Assembly: GCF_016278365.1 (NCBI RefSeq)
Contig: NZ_JADQBZ010000006.1
Coordinates: 114,280-178,279 of the forward strand
DNA length: 64,000 nt
Direction of reading: 5' to 3'
DNA from: Methanolobus sp.
GTDB taxonomy: Archaea; Halobacteriota; Methanosarcinia; Methanosarcinales; Methanosarcinaceae
The notes under the pieces are model-generated. The model was not told the DNA's origin. It ran no database searches and saw nothing but the letters and a program-made list of their open reading frames with translations. Position numbers and translations under genes: made by a program. Below, one piece after another: positions 26,519-35,488 of the stretch; positions within the stretch are counted from its first letter, which is position 1, and the number at the start of each line of letters is the position of its first letter.

Positions 26519-27304
26519 ATGGCAATCGTGACCCTTACAACTGATTTCGGTACCCTCTATCCTGCTTCTCTCAAAGCTGTGATACTTGGTATCTGTCCCG
26601 GTATGGATATTGTGGATATCACACACTCAGTCCCGCATGCTGATATACGCGCAGGCGCCTTTGCCATCTACAGTGTGGCAGAATATTTTCCGGAAGGGAC
26701 AGTCCATATAGCTGTTGTTGACCCTGGGGTCGGCACTTCCAGAAAAGCGATAATAATAGTCTCGGGAGGACAGTACTTCGTAGGTCCGGACAATGGACTC
26801 ATGATGCCTGCAGCAGGGAAGCTGGGTGATCCTGAGGTCTACGAAGTTACCAATAAGGATCTTCTAAGCACTGTCTCATCAACTTTTCATGGCAGGGATA
26901 TCTTCGCACGCGTAGGGGCTTTTATAGCACAGGGTCTGGATGTCAGGGAAATCGGCAGAAGAATCGATGATTATATCGGTCTTGATATTTCGGACGCTTT
27001 AATACAGGATAGTCGTATAATGGCTGAAGTTAATTATATTGACGACTTTGGGAATGTGATAACTAATATCCCTCATAATCTCGTTAACCGGAAAATCATG
27101 TCCGGTACAGTCCTGAAGATAAATGGTCATAACATCCCGTTCCTGGACATATATGCTCATGTTGATGCCGGTTGTATGATCTGTCTTATAGGTAGTCATG
27201 GATTTTTTGAGATAGCAGTGAATCAGGGCAGCGCTGCAAAATCACTTGGCCTGAAAAACGGAGTTTCTCTCAATATTGAATTAATCGGGGAATGTGGTCG
27301 ATAA
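26519..27304 (+). CDS. DUF62 S-adenosylmethionine hydrolase/hydroxide adenosyltransferase
   Basis: A 261-residue member of the SAM hydroxide adenosyltransferase (DUF62, fluorinase-like) family, which splits SAM with water to adenosine and methionine. Diagnostic motifs are VTLTTDFGTLYPASLKAVIL (N-terminal Asp), DITHSVPHADIRAGAF, HIAVVDPGVGT, FVGPDNGLM and FHGRDIFARVGAFIAQG (the Arg-Asp-His-type site), plus YIDDFGNVITNI in the C-terminal barrel. A TATA-like ATAGTG region and the ATG at 26519 are close together, so the leader is short. It follows the thiC terminator, so it is probably a separate unit. Confidence 0.88.
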   Translation: MAIVTLTTDFGTLYPASLKAVILGICPGMDIVDITHSVPHADIRAGAFAIYSVAEYFPEGTVHIAVVDPGVGTSRKAIIIVSGGQYFVGPDNGLMMPAAGKLGDPEVYEVTNKDLLSTVSSTFHGRDIFARVGAFIAQGLDVREIGRRIDDYIGLDISDALIQDSRIMAEVNYIDDFGNVITNIPHNLVNRKIMSGTVLKINGHNIPFLDIYAHVDAGCMICLIGSHGFFEIAVNQGSAAKSLGLKNGVSLNIELIGECGR

Positions 27305-27328
27305 ACACTCCTTTTCTCCATCCGGTAC

Positions 27329-27949
27329 TTACCTTTTCCTGCTTGATACCAGAAGCATCCCTGCCAGCGCAAAGATTCCGAATGCCAGCTGGCTATGACC
27401 TGCCTGCTGGGTTGCTTCAGGATCCTTTACATTGCCAACAAGTACCCTTGAGTTATTAATTACTATAGGCAGTTTCTCCCCGCTGGAATTGGTGACTGTC
27501 ACATTCCTGAGCTCTATACGGGTTATTCCTGACTTTCCCACAGCGCTGAATTCTATGCTTGCGAAGGTGCCTGCATCAAGGAGTGTCTCCTCTGCCAGGA
27601 TAAATCCGTATATCCCGCTTACGGTACCATTGACATTATCAGTACTGCCGGAAGAGAATATGGACTGCTCATTTTCCTGCTTTAGGAAGGTGCCTTCAGA
27701 AACACGAATTATTTTAACCAGTGAAGGGTCATAGGCCAGCAAAAACTCAGCACCTGAAACAGCAACGTCAGGTTCGATGACTACTGCCAAAGAAAAGTTT
27801 CCATTCTCACTGATGCGCGATACCTCTGGGGAGATACGCACAACAGTTTCTGCGCTTGCATTTGCTACCACTGCCGGCAATGCCAGCAGAAAGGATACTA
27901 TAATTAGAAAAAGGACTCTGCGGGTGTCTGGAGATATCATGGAAATCAA
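27329..27949 (-). CDS. Exported cohesin-domain protein
   Basis: A 206-residue protein: signal peptide (residues 7-30, ending NASA), one cohesin-like domain (about 33-165: VSGAEFLLAYDPSLVKIIRVSEGTF, then GTFASIEFSAVGKSGITRIELRNV), a short linker and a C-terminal hydrophobic helix with a basic end (FGIFALAGMLLVSSRKR). That tail resembles a CTERM/anchor signal but lacks a PGF or PEF motif. Archaeal cohesin-like modules occur outside cellulosomes, and no dockerin is visible in this window, so the binding partner is unknown. It is convergent with the DUF62 gene (24 bases between stops). Confidence 0.75.
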   Translation of the reverse strand: MISMISPDTRRVLFLIIVSFLLALPAVVANASAETVVRISPEVSRISENGNFSLAVVIEPDVAVSGAEFLLAYDPSLVKIIRVSEGTFLKQENEQSIFSSGSTDNVNGTVSGIYGFILAEETLLDAGTFASIEFSAVGKSGITRIELRNVTVTNSSGEKLPIVINNSRVLVGNVKDPEATQQAGHSQLAFGIFALAGMLLVSSRKR

Positions 27950-28018
27950 CCTGTCTTTGATATCTCATATATTATACTATGAATTATATAAACTAGTCTT
28001 AGATATATGGACTTTTGC

Positions 28019-28993
28019 TCACATCCAGTCATAGTGTCTCATGACCTCAAGATTCAAATCATAGAGCATGCTGTTTTCCACATATCCAAAGAACAGGCAT
28101 TTTTCACACTTTACTGCGGTGTCCTTTCTTTCTTTCCGTGTTCTCTCCCATACATTTGCAATGCCATCTCTGATATTGCCTATCGGTTCCCTGTGTACCC
28201 TGCAGTTCTCAATGCTCCCGTCTGATGCAACACATAGTATCAGATCATTGGCATGACATGTATAGTCAGTTCTCAAATCTCTTATCATTCCGAGGTATGT
28301 CAGAGAATTGATAACAGGATAACCCTCCTTTTTCATTTCGATGATCCTGTTCACAGTATTGCGATATTTTTCCATATTCCTTATGCCAAGTTCCCTCCAT
28401 GTATCTGAGGCAATGCTACCAAACTCGTACATGGGTTCAAAGGATATCTTCAGGTCGAGGTTCTTTGCAAGGAGAATGAGATCCTCGATATCATCAAGAT
28501 TCTTTCCGCTGATAACGCAGTTCAACAGCAAGGGTTTGCCCATTACTTCACGGGCCCTGATGATGCCGGGCATTATCCTCTCAAAGTCAACCCCTCTTAT
28601 TTCCCTATAGCTGGATGTGCCATCGACTGAAACTGAGAGATAGTCAAGGTGAACAAGTTCCTCTGCTCTCTTTTCCAGCAAAAGGCCGTTGGTTATCATG
28701 GATGTCGTCATTCCGAGATTCTTGGCGTGTTCGAATATCTGCGGAAGGTCACTTCTCAGCAGCGGCTCAACGGTCCATGCGTTGTACACCTGTATACCAA
28801 AAACCCTTGCCTCATCCAGTAGCCTGAATATCTCCTGCAGTTCCATCTGGGAGCCGTTCTCTTTCCAGTACTCACAGAATTTGCATCTCATGTTGCATGA
28901 AGAATTAACTGCATGGGAGAGTACAAAAGGTCTTTTTTTGATTCGCATCTGCCAGAGGGCTTTTGCGGCAGTTATTGGTGAAAAGTTTGCCAT
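28019..28993 (-). CDS. Radical SAM/SPASM-like protein
   Basis: A 324-residue protein with the radical SAM cluster motif CNMRCKFC (CxxxCxxC, about residues 33-40), an early strand PFVLSHAVNSSC, and a GTSSYREIRG region typical of radical SAM barrels in the MoaA/AlbA/PqqE group. Near the C-terminus, additional cysteines (DLILCVASDGSIENC, then CEKCLFFGY) look like a SPASM/Twitch auxiliary cluster. The substrate cannot be read from sequence, and there is no obvious precursor peptide next to it. The upstream region shares no operon with cbiM, which is divergent. Confidence 0.8.
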   Translation of the reverse strand: MANFSPITAAKALWQMRIKKRPFVLSHAVNSSCNMRCKFCEYWKENGSQMELQEIFRLLDEARVFGIQVYNAWTVEPLLRSDLPQIFEHAKNLGMTTSMITNGLLLEKRAEELVHLDYLSVSVDGTSSYREIRGVDFERIMPGIIRAREVMGKPLLLNCVISGKNLDDIEDLILLAKNLDLKISFEPMYEFGSIASDTWRELGIRNMEKYRNTVNRIIEMKKEGYPVINSLTYLGMIRDLRTDYTCHANDLILCVASDGSIENCRVHREPIGNIRDGIANVWERTRKERKDTAVKCEKCLFFGYVENSMLYDLNLEVMRHYDWM

Positions 28994-29230
28994 TGTGGAT
29001 CTCTTTGTTTGGCCGGAATTATAACTTCCTACATGATAAATGTAATAGTTCGCCGGTGGGTTTCGCTATCTTAAGCGAGATTCAGAACTTTTTTTAGTAT
29101 TACGAATTTATAAAATTGTATCCCAAAAGAAATATATACCATTGTACCCGTATGCACGAGTGTTACGATATTGTACAAACTTCATATTCTTGCATATCAG
29201 CCATTTCAGTTAAATTTCGGAGGAACCAGA

Positions 29231-29890
29231 ATGCATATACCGGATTCATTTATGCCTTTAACTCAGGCACTTGTTTATTGGGTCATTGCCCTTCCTTTCA
29301 TATTTCTGTCCGTCAGATGGGCACGTAAAGAACTTGATGATACCAAAGTACCGATCCTGGCAGCACTTGCCGCCGGCATCTTTGCAATACAGGCACTTAA
29401 TATCCCGATAGGTATGGGTACCAGCGGCCACATGGTCGGAGCGGCCCTTGTAGCCATTATCTTCGGAAGCCCTATGGCGGGTGTATTGGTATTGACCCTT
29501 GTCCTGCTTGTCCAGGGATTTGTGTTTGCAGACGGTGGCATCACTGTGATGGGTGCAAACATACTTAACATGGGTGTCATCTCCGGTTTTGTAGGTTACT
29601 ATGCATTTGTCGCTCTCCGAAAGAACAAGCTCAGTATAAGCGTTTCCTCTTTTATCGGCGCATGGCTTGGTCTCTTTGTATCTGCTCTTGCAACTGCTGT
29701 TGAAATGTACATTGCAGGGACTTTCCCTCTTGTCGCCGGCCTGACGATGATGGGGTTGTATCATCTCATCATAGGGTTTGTGGGTGAAGGGCTTATCACT
29801 GCCATAGTGATAACAGCTATAGGCAAATCAAGGCCGGACCTTCTAGAGAACTCCTTTCTGAATCCTGATCAAATGGGGGTAATAGCATGA
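29231..29890 (+). CDS. cbiM: Cobalt ECF transporter substrate-binding subunit CbiM
   Basis: A 219-residue membrane S component. I place the start at 29231 and not at the in-frame TTG 60 bases upstream, because GGAGG (29219-29223) is correctly spaced and CbiM needs its N-terminal Met-His-Ile-Pro, whose amino group and His2 bind the metal. Six to seven hydrophobic segments follow, with GMGTSGHMVGAALVAIIFG and HLIIGFVGEGL motifs typical of CbiM/NikM. Cobalt is favoured because cobamide-dependent methanogenesis needs it, but nickel cannot be excluded. It is coupled to cbiN by a four-base overlap. Confidence 0.9.
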   Translation: MHIPDSFMPLTQALVYWVIALPFIFLSVRWARKELDDTKVPILAALAAGIFAIQALNIPIGMGTSGHMVGAALVAIIFGSPMAGVLVLTLVLLVQGFVFADGGITVMGANILNMGVISGFVGYYAFVALRKNKLSISVSSFIGAWLGLFVSALATAVEMYIAGTFPLVAGLTMMGLYHLIIGFVGEGLITAIVITAIGKSRPDLLENSFLNPDQMGVIA

Positions 29891-30198
29891 GTGCGACCAT
29901 GTCTGGAAAGCAGAATATGAAGTTCCTTTATGCAGGCATAGCTATTGCATTGATGATATCTGTACTTGCACCTTTTCTTGCATCTTCCGACCCGGATGGT
30001 CTTGAAAGTGCAGCATTCGGTGTGATCGATGAAGCAAAGATGGCTGCCATGGAAGAGCTTGCCCCTGTATTCGAGTCTCCTATGCCTGACTATGCCATTG
30101 AAGGCATGGGCAAGACCGGGGAAGTCATGGCTATAGTCATCGGTACGTTAATAGTGCTGGCCATTGGTTTTGGCCTTGGCAAAGTAATGAAGAAATAA
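29887..30198 (+). CDS. cbiN: Cobalt transporter accessory subunit CbiN (PDGLE domain)
   Basis: A 103-residue small membrane protein with two helices (residues 12-31 and 81-98) and an extracytoplasmic loop carrying DPDGLESAAF, the PDGLE signature of CbiN/NikN. It helps load metal into CbiM. The ATG overlaps the cbiM stop. The ATPase and T component (cbiO, cbiQ) are on the opposite strand just downstream and not in the same operon. Confidence 0.85.
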   Translation: MSATMSGKQNMKFLYAGIAIALMISVLAPFLASSDPDGLESAAFGVIDEAKMAAMEELAPVFESPMPDYAIEGMGKTGEVMAIVIGTLIVLAIGFGLGKVMKK

Positions 30199-30221
30199 TC
30201 TTAAACTTTTCTAAACTGGAG

Positions 30222-30256
30222 GAGGATGGCATATCCTCAAATCTTTTTTTTTCTTT
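30222..30256 (+). terminator. Terminator between convergent cbiMN and cbiOQ
   Basis: GAGGAT (30222-30227), loop GGCAT, ATCCTC (30233-30238), followed after AAA by a long T-run: a hairpin terminator for cbiMN. The spacer is only 57 bases. Confidence 0.6.
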
Positions 30257-31062
30257 TACATAACAGCAAGCAATACCAGGATCATAGCTGTGCTTAAGAA
30301 AAAAACGGCATCTGTCAATCTCAATTTACTTCTGCGCATGTAGATATTGTTGGTATCGTTGCCGTAACCTCTGCATAGCATGCTGATATAGGTTCTTTCT
30401 CCCTGTTCATAAGAGCGGATGAACAGTGAACTTATGGTATATCCTACCTGTTCGAGCACCCAACGACGCGGTGCATTTTTATTCCATATATCAAAAAGGC
30501 GGGTCTGCTGGGCTGTCCTGATTCGCTTGAGCATTATCCAGAATACAAAGAGATACCTTACCATCATTGTAAGCAAAAGCGTGAATTCACGGGGTATTCC
30601 CAGGCGCCTTGCAGACACAACCATGTCATTCATTTTCATCGTGGAGGAGAGAAGTACTATTGAAGTCACACAGACTATGTACTTTGCAAGCAGGGTCAGA
30701 CCAAAGTATGTGCCTTCGTAGGTCATCGTGATCCCAAGGGGCAGTTCAGCGTAAACTCTGAACGTATCAATAAAAGGCTGCCTTACGAAGGGTTGTATCA
30801 GGACCATGGAAAGACCAAAAGGCAGTACTGCAATGAACCTTACAAGCACATATAAGATGTTGAGCCTTGCCAGCAGCACCAGAAGCAAAAGATACGCTTC
30901 AATTATTGCAAGGCGGATGAAATTACCTTCGTCTATACGCGGGAGGCTTACAGCAAAAACAATGATGGCTATGGTGGCAAGTATCTTGACACGCCCGTCC
31001 AGCCTGTGGATCGGGCTGTTCTTGTAGGATTCCCTCTCGATGTCAGTAAGCGTTATCTGCAT
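30256..31062 (-). CDS. cbiQ: ECF transporter transmembrane T component CbiQ
   Basis: A 268-residue energy-coupling membrane subunit. The start is taken as the ATG at 31062 (MQITLTDIERESYKNSPIH) with GGGG seven bases upstream; a TTG 21 bases earlier is possible. There are four or five membrane helices and the coupling helices with the ARR-type motif (MVVSARRLGIPREF; then RGYG near the C-terminus). It converts ATP hydrolysis by CbiO into substrate-subunit movement. Its 5' end overlaps the cbiO 3' end by 20 bases. Confidence 0.88.
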   Translation of the reverse strand: MQITLTDIERESYKNSPIHRLDGRVKILATIAIIVFAVSLPRIDEGNFIRLAIIEAYLLLLVLLARLNILYVLVRFIAVLPFGLSMVLIQPFVRQPFIDTFRVYAELPLGITMTYEGTYFGLTLLAKYIVCVTSIVLLSSTMKMNDMVVSARRLGIPREFTLLLTMMVRYLFVFWIMLKRIRTAQQTRLFDIWNKNAPRRWVLEQVGYTISSLFIRSYEQGERTYISMLCRGYGNDTNNIYMRRSKLRLTDAVFFLSTAMILVLLAVM

Positions 31063-31924
31063 TATTTTGCCCCTGCAGGTCAATTATCATTCCAAGCAGA
31101 CGCAGTATCTCATCTCTTGCATCTGCGGGTGTTATCTTGATATCGACCTCCAATCCGCTTTCCTGCAGGAGTTCAAATAATTCTGCTATTCTGGGCATCC
31201 TCAGATGCGCGTGTTCCAGGAGCTCGTGCTGTCTGAATATCTCCCTGGCGGTGCCTTGGGCTTCGACTTTCCCATGGTGGATGACATACACCCTGTCAGC
31301 AAAGAGGGGAACTATGTCAACATCGTGTGTGGAAAGTATTACCGTAATACCAAGTTCCAGATTCATTTCCTCAATTACTCGCATGATCTGGCTGGCGGTG
31401 AAGGGGTCCAGTCCGGCGGTGGGTTCATCGAGTACGACAACCTCGGGTCTCATGGCAAGTATCCCTGCAATTGCAACCAGTTTCTTCTGGCCTCCGCTCA
31501 GGTGATGGGGAGAACGGCCCTCAAAGCCTGACATGTGCACAAGTCTGAGAGCCTCTGCAACACGCTTCTCGACCTCCATTTCGGACAGGCCCATGTTTAT
31601 CGGACCGAATGCCACATCCTGCTCTACTGTAGGAGCAAGGATCTGGTCGTCAGGGTTCTGGAAGACTATGCCTACAGTTTGCCTTACCTTTCTTATGTTT
31701 TTTCTGGATACTTCCTCGCCTTTTACAAACACCTTCCCTGAGTTTGGCCTGAGTATACCGTTGATATGCCTGAACAGAGTTGATTTCCCGGCCCCGTTGG
31801 CACCGAGGATGGCTATCTTCTCCCCGGGATATATGCTGAGACTAACGTTGTCGAGAGCCTTTGTTTTGCTGCTTGCATAGAAGTACACGATATCTTTCAG
31901 TTCGATAATAGGTGCATCTGTCAT
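31043..31924 (-). CDS. cbiO: ECF transporter ATPase CbiO
   Basis: A 293-residue ABC ATPase: Walker A GANGAGKST, Q-loop VGIVFQNPDDQI, signature LSGGQKKL, Walker B VVVLDEPTAGLDP and the H-loop LSTHDVDIV. The start is placed at 31924 (MTDAPIIELKD) because a TATA box (TTTATA on the minus strand, about 31992-31999) would start transcription inside the longer frame that begins at 31981. The C-terminal 50 residues after the ATPase core are family-typical. First gene of the cbiOQ operon. Confidence 0.88.
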   Translation of the reverse strand: MTDAPIIELKDIVYFYASSKTKALDNVSLSIYPGEKIAILGANGAGKSTLFRHINGILRPNSGKVFVKGEEVSRKNIRKVRQTVGIVFQNPDDQILAPTVEQDVAFGPINMGLSEMEVEKRVAEALRLVHMSGFEGRSPHHLSGGQKKLVAIAGILAMRPEVVVLDEPTAGLDPFTASQIMRVIEEMNLELGITVILSTHDVDIVPLFADRVYVIHHGKVEAQGTAREIFRQHELLEHAHLRMPRIAELFELLQESGLEVDIKITPADARDEILRLLGMIIDLQGQNNADNAY

Positions 31925-32102
31925 GATGATCGATTGCCTGGATTGTGTGAATAGGAATGACTGAGAAGTACACTTGTACATAAGAAGCCTGTTATAAATA
32001 GTTGTTTAGTGTTATCATTTCGAAAAGTCCTCATAATATGGCCGTGTGCCAAAACAGGCATGAGAACACTAAAATATATCTAGTTACAGAACAAATAATA
32101 AA

Positions 32103-33728
32103 ATGATGTTCAAAAAACTCCGCAGATACATTACTATTTTCAGAGTATTCTTCAAGTATGATCTTTTTACTATTATCTATAGTGAAGTTAACGATTATTA
32201 CGTTTCTAACAGGCGCAACTTGTGTGTCGTGGATATCAGGGTCAGGAAGAACGCTGAAAACCTGAGAATGGCACTTGAAGAACTTGGGCCCACATTTGTC
32301 AAGCTCGGACAGATGCTGAGCAAAAGACCTGATATTGTACCTGCTGTATATGTGGAGGAACTATCTCATCTGCAGGACAATGTAAGGTCTGTTGATTTTG
32401 GATTAATGAAAGCCGCTTTTGACGGACTCAGTTGCAGTCCTTCAAATGTAGCTGATTCAGGTGGAAATGATTTCGATATACTTGCGATATTCGATGAGTT
32501 TAACACAATCCCCATTGCCTGCGCTTCAATAGCACAGGTATATGAAGCTGTATATGATGGCAAGAGGGTCGCTGTAAAGATAACAAAGCCAAATCTTATC
32601 AATACTATTAACCAGGATCTCGCCATACTGGACGACCTGAAGCCCTTCATAGTTAGAGCCCTCGGCCTGGGCAGTAATTTTGATATGGCTGCCTTCCTTT
32701 TCGAGTTCAAGGATGTCCTTAACAGGGAACTGGACCTGAGGAACGAAGCAAGGAACCTTAAGCGTTTCAGGGACAACTTTGAGGGTGTAGAGGGGATACA
32801 TGTACCGAGAGTCTATGATGACTTCTCCAATGAGAACATCCTGATCATGGATTACATGGAAGGCATACCCATCAGGAAGCTTTCACAGATTCCGGCAGAG
32901 AAAAGGAAATGGTATGCAAAGCTCATCAGCACCAGTTACCTGAAACAGGTTTATATTGACGGGTTCTATCACGCAGACCCGCATAGTTCTAACATACTAA
33001 TCCAGAAAGATGGAATAGCCTACATTGATTTTGGAGCAGTAGGCGCTATTGATGATGAGCTGCGCCGTAATATGCTTAACCTTTTTTATGGGATATATAA
33101 AAAGAAAGTGGACATAGTCTTTGAGGCCTTTCTGAAAATATCCGGAATAAATAAAGAAGACATTGATGTCCGCCGCTTCAAGATAGACCTTGATGATATC
33201 ATATCCAAGCAGAATTATTCAGTAGGTGAGAGGCAGAGTGATAATTATGCCACTTTGGGACTCAAATATAATCTCTCTCTTCCCAGCGAATTCTCGACTC
33301 TTGAAAGGGCTTTGATACTGATAGAGGCTAATTGCTTGGAACTTGACCCGAAGTTCAATCTGCTGGAAGATGCCAAGCCTGTCATAATGCAGGTTTTTGT
33401 AAAGCGATATTCTCCCTTCGAGGCAGCTGAATACCTGCAATTGGAAGGGGACAGATACCTTGATATAATCAAGAACCTTCCGCAGGGTGTTAACGATGTC
33501 ATCGAGACCATCAGAGGTTACAGGATCGAGAAGCTGGAGAAAAAAAGCAGTGAGATTAAACGATACAGGACGATAGATACTATCTTTAAGTATGTCTTCC
33601 TGTTGGGAATCCTTATGTCCTCTGCCTACCTGGCAGTCCGCGGAACTGGATATCTGCCTGTACTTGGGACAATCGGGTTCACTACTGCTATCATATTATT
33701 TGGGATAATGTTCTTTAAAAGACCCTAA
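32103..33728 (+). CDS. ABC1/UbiB (AarF) family atypical protein kinase
   Basis: A 541-residue member of the ABC1/ADCK/UbiB family. The family KxGQ motif is present (FVKLGQMLSKRPDIVP). The Ala-rich/nucleotide loop SIAQVYEA, the Lys of VAVKITKP, HADPHSSNIL (catalytic loop) and YIDFGAVG (DFG-like) are all seen. The C-terminus has two predicted membrane helices (about residues 500-515 and 520-537). In bacteria and mitochondria the family supports quinone synthesis; methanosarcinal cells use methanophenazine, so the role in isoprenoid lipid or carrier metabolism is inference. Monocistronic, and convergent with the ribosomal block. Confidence 0.85.
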   Translation: MMFKKLRRYITIFRVFFKYDLFTIIYSEVNDYYVSNRRNLCVVDIRVRKNAENLRMALEELGPTFVKLGQMLSKRPDIVPAVYVEELSHLQDNVRSVDFGLMKAAFDGLSCSPSNVADSGGNDFDILAIFDEFNTIPIACASIAQVYEAVYDGKRVAVKITKPNLINTINQDLAILDDLKPFIVRALGLGSNFDMAAFLFEFKDVLNRELDLRNEARNLKRFRDNFEGVEGIHVPRVYDDFSNENILIMDYMEGIPIRKLSQIPAEKRKWYAKLISTSYLKQVYIDGFYHADPHSSNILIQKDGIAYIDFGAVGAIDDELRRNMLNLFYGIYKKKVDIVFEAFLKISGINKEDIDVRRFKIDLDDIISKQNYSVGERQSDNYATLGLKYNLSLPSEFSTLERALILIEANCLELDPKFNLLEDAKPVIMQVFVKRYSPFEAAEYLQLEGDRYLDIIKNLPQGVNDVIETIRGYRIEKLEKKSSEIKRYRTIDTIFKYVFLLGILMSSAYLAVRGTGYLPVLGTIGFTTAIILFGIMFFKRP

Positions 33729-34097
33729 TGAAAGAGTGTGGATCAATTACAAAAAGCTGACATGTCACTTCTTTATGTTGAATGCAGGATTGCTTTAGGC
33801 TGGTCATCGCCGGTATGCTGAAGAATAACATGAACTACATGTTCTATCTTTTTTATGGCAGCAAAATCACTGCTTTTTGCAAGATTACTGCTGATATACG
33901 CAGTGCAGGGGAGCTCAGTGTTCTGAGGTAAAAATAGTCATTTCACACTTCTGGACTACAGTTATTCCTATAACGTGAAGAGTATAGGCTTGTTATGATT
34001 AAGGACACATAAAAATACAACGTAAAGTGTAAAATATTCAACAGATATTCCAAAAAAAGAGATTTGCTCGCACAAGGCGAGCATTTTTGATATTTGT
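33729..34097. other. Convergent spacer between UbiB-family gene and rpl12
   Basis: 369 bases with no recognised gene. A hairpin AACATG (33827-33832) / CATGTT (33838-33843) followed by a T-rich run may terminate the upstream gene. A 49-codon frame at 33782-33931 lacks an SD and is not supported. Confidence 0.4.
34053..34083 (-). terminator. Terminator of the ribosomal protein operon
   Basis: On the minus strand TGCTCGC, loop CTTGT, GCGAGCA (34083 to 34065) form a perfect seven-base-pair stem followed by AATCTC and seven T residues, 15 bases after the rpl12 stop. Confidence 0.75.
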
Positions 34098-34409
34098 TTA
34101 CCCGAAGAGTGCACCGAGTCCGGCCATTCCGCTCTCTTCTGCTTCTTCCTTGTCTTCTTCTTCGCTCTTGGTTTCTGCTGCTGGTGCTGCTGCGGCTGCT
34201 GCTGGTGCTGCGGCTGCTGCTGGTGCTGCTGCGACTGCTGCAGTTGCCATTGCTTCCTCTATGTCTACGCCTTCAAGAGCTGCGATGAGTGCCTTTGCGC
34301 GTGCATCGTTGACCTCTACGCCTGCTGCCTGAAGTACGGCAGTAACTGTTGCTTCTGAAATCTCTTTACCTGCTTTGTGCAATAAAAGTGCTGCGTATAT
34401 GTATTCCAT
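34098..34409 (-). CDS. rpl12: Ribosomal protein P1 (L12)
   Basis: A 103-residue acidic stalk protein of the large subunit that binds translational GTPases. The N-terminal dimerisation domain ([33 protein letters not shown]) leads into an Ala-rich hinge (residues 65-85), a charged stretch and the conserved C-terminal tail [16 protein letters not shown], a full anti-SD match, lies just upstream of the ATG. Last gene of the operon, 53 bases after rpl10. Length is normal. Confidence 0.97.
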   Translation of the reverse strand: MEYIYAALLLHKAGKEISEATVTAVLQAAGVEVNDARAKALIAALEGVDIEEAMATAAVAAAPAAAAAPAAAAAAPAAETKSEEEDKEEAEESGMAGLGALFG

Positions 34410-34462
34410 GTGAAATCACCTTTTGTTTGTTAATGTAAATGTTGTAATTATGTCCGTCTTGT

Positions 34463-35488
34463 TCATCCAAAGAGTGCTCCGAGGCCAGCCATCCCTTCTT
34501 CTTCGCTGTTCTCTTCCTCTTCTTCCTTCTCTTCAACTGTTTCAGTTACAGTTGATTCGGTTGCGACCGCTGCTGAAGAAGCCCTTGCTCCAAGGGTCTC
34601 TTTCAGTTCATCGTCAATTGCTTCCTCGTTAACATCGGAGGCTGCAGATGCAACTGCAAGCATCTGTGAGTATGCTTTTCCAAGCAGGGCATCCATGATG
34701 TCCGGCTCAAGCACAACTGCGTAAATACCAAGGTTGCGTGATTCTGTTGTAGCCTTTGCGATGATAGTGCGGATATTGTCTGCGGTCGGGTATGCTGCAC
34801 TGACTGATAAGTTGAGTGCCTGCCGGGCTGCCAGCATAATGTCTGATAAGAACTTTGTCTCATCGATTGCCAGGACATCCGGTGTAAAGATAGAACCTGC
34901 TTCAAGGACTGCTCTCAGATCAAGGCCCACTATCATGGGGTAGACCTCAAGTCTTGTAAGCATGGCTGCCAGTTTCTGTGAGACGACCTCTCCTTCCTTT
35001 GCAACCGTCTTTGTTTCCCTGACAACTACTTTCCCGCCATCTATGGCTGCAGGTATTCCTACCGCCTGCATTTCCCCGAGTATGGGGCCGGGTGGGAAAC
35101 CTGTCGGACCTGCCTGAACAATTATGTCTTTCGGTGCAACAGTTCCTCCCTTTATGGGTGAGGGACTTTTGCTCTGTTCAAGCACTTTATATAATCTGAA
35201 CGGGTTTTGTTCGGTGAATATCAGGGCAGTCTGCTCATCAATATAATCATCCATTTTCTGGATATCTTCGCTAGACTCGTCAAATGCCCTTTTTATAAGT
35301 GTGTTCCTTGCAACCTTCAAAAATGCGGTACCTTGGAGGCTCCTTCTCATCTTTTGAAGTTGCTTGGCGGGGATTCCGGCGACGCCCACTACTCCGAACA
35401 GAGGATACTTCTTGACAAGTTCCTTGATTTCCTCAACTTCCTGTTTCTTCCATTGAGGAACATGCTCTGCGTGGTGAATGTCTTCCAT
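34463..35488 (-). CDS. rpl10: Ribosomal protein P0 (L10)
   Basis: A 341-residue stalk base protein. The N-terminus (HVPQWKKQEVEEIKELVKKYPLFGVVGVAGIPAKQLQKMR) is the rRNA-binding L10 domain. The insert with GPTGFPPGPILGEMQAVGIPA is archaeal/eukaryotic P0. The C-terminal spine binds L12 dimers and ends with the same [12 protein letters not shown] tail as L12. The ATG directly follows the rpl1 stop (TAAATG), so translation is coupled. Confidence 0.97.
   Translation of the reverse strand: MEDIHHAEHVPQWKKQEVEEIKELVKKYPLFGVVGVAGIPAKQLQKMRRSLQGTAFLKVARNTLIKRAFDESSEDIQKMDDYIDEQTALIFTEQNPFRLYKVLEQSKSPSPIKGGTVAPKDIIVQAGPTGFPPGPILGEMQAVGIPAAIDGGKVVVRETKTVAKEGEVVSQKLAAMLTRLEVYPMIVGLDLRAVLEAGSIFTPDVLAIDETKFLSDIMLAARQALNLSVSAAYPTADNIRTIIAKATTESRNLGIYAVVLEPDIMDALLGKAYSQMLAVASAASDVNEEAIDDELKETLGARASSAAVATESTVTETVEEKEEEEENSEEEGMAGLGALFG

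Noticed and set aside
29171..29230. N-terminal extension of CbiM from a TTG
   Set aside because: CbiM requires the N-terminal Met-His at the metal site, and a good SD precedes the internal ATG at 29231.
33782..33931. 49-codon frame in the spacer before rpl12
   Set aside because: No SD or promoter in the right place and no similarity that I recognise.
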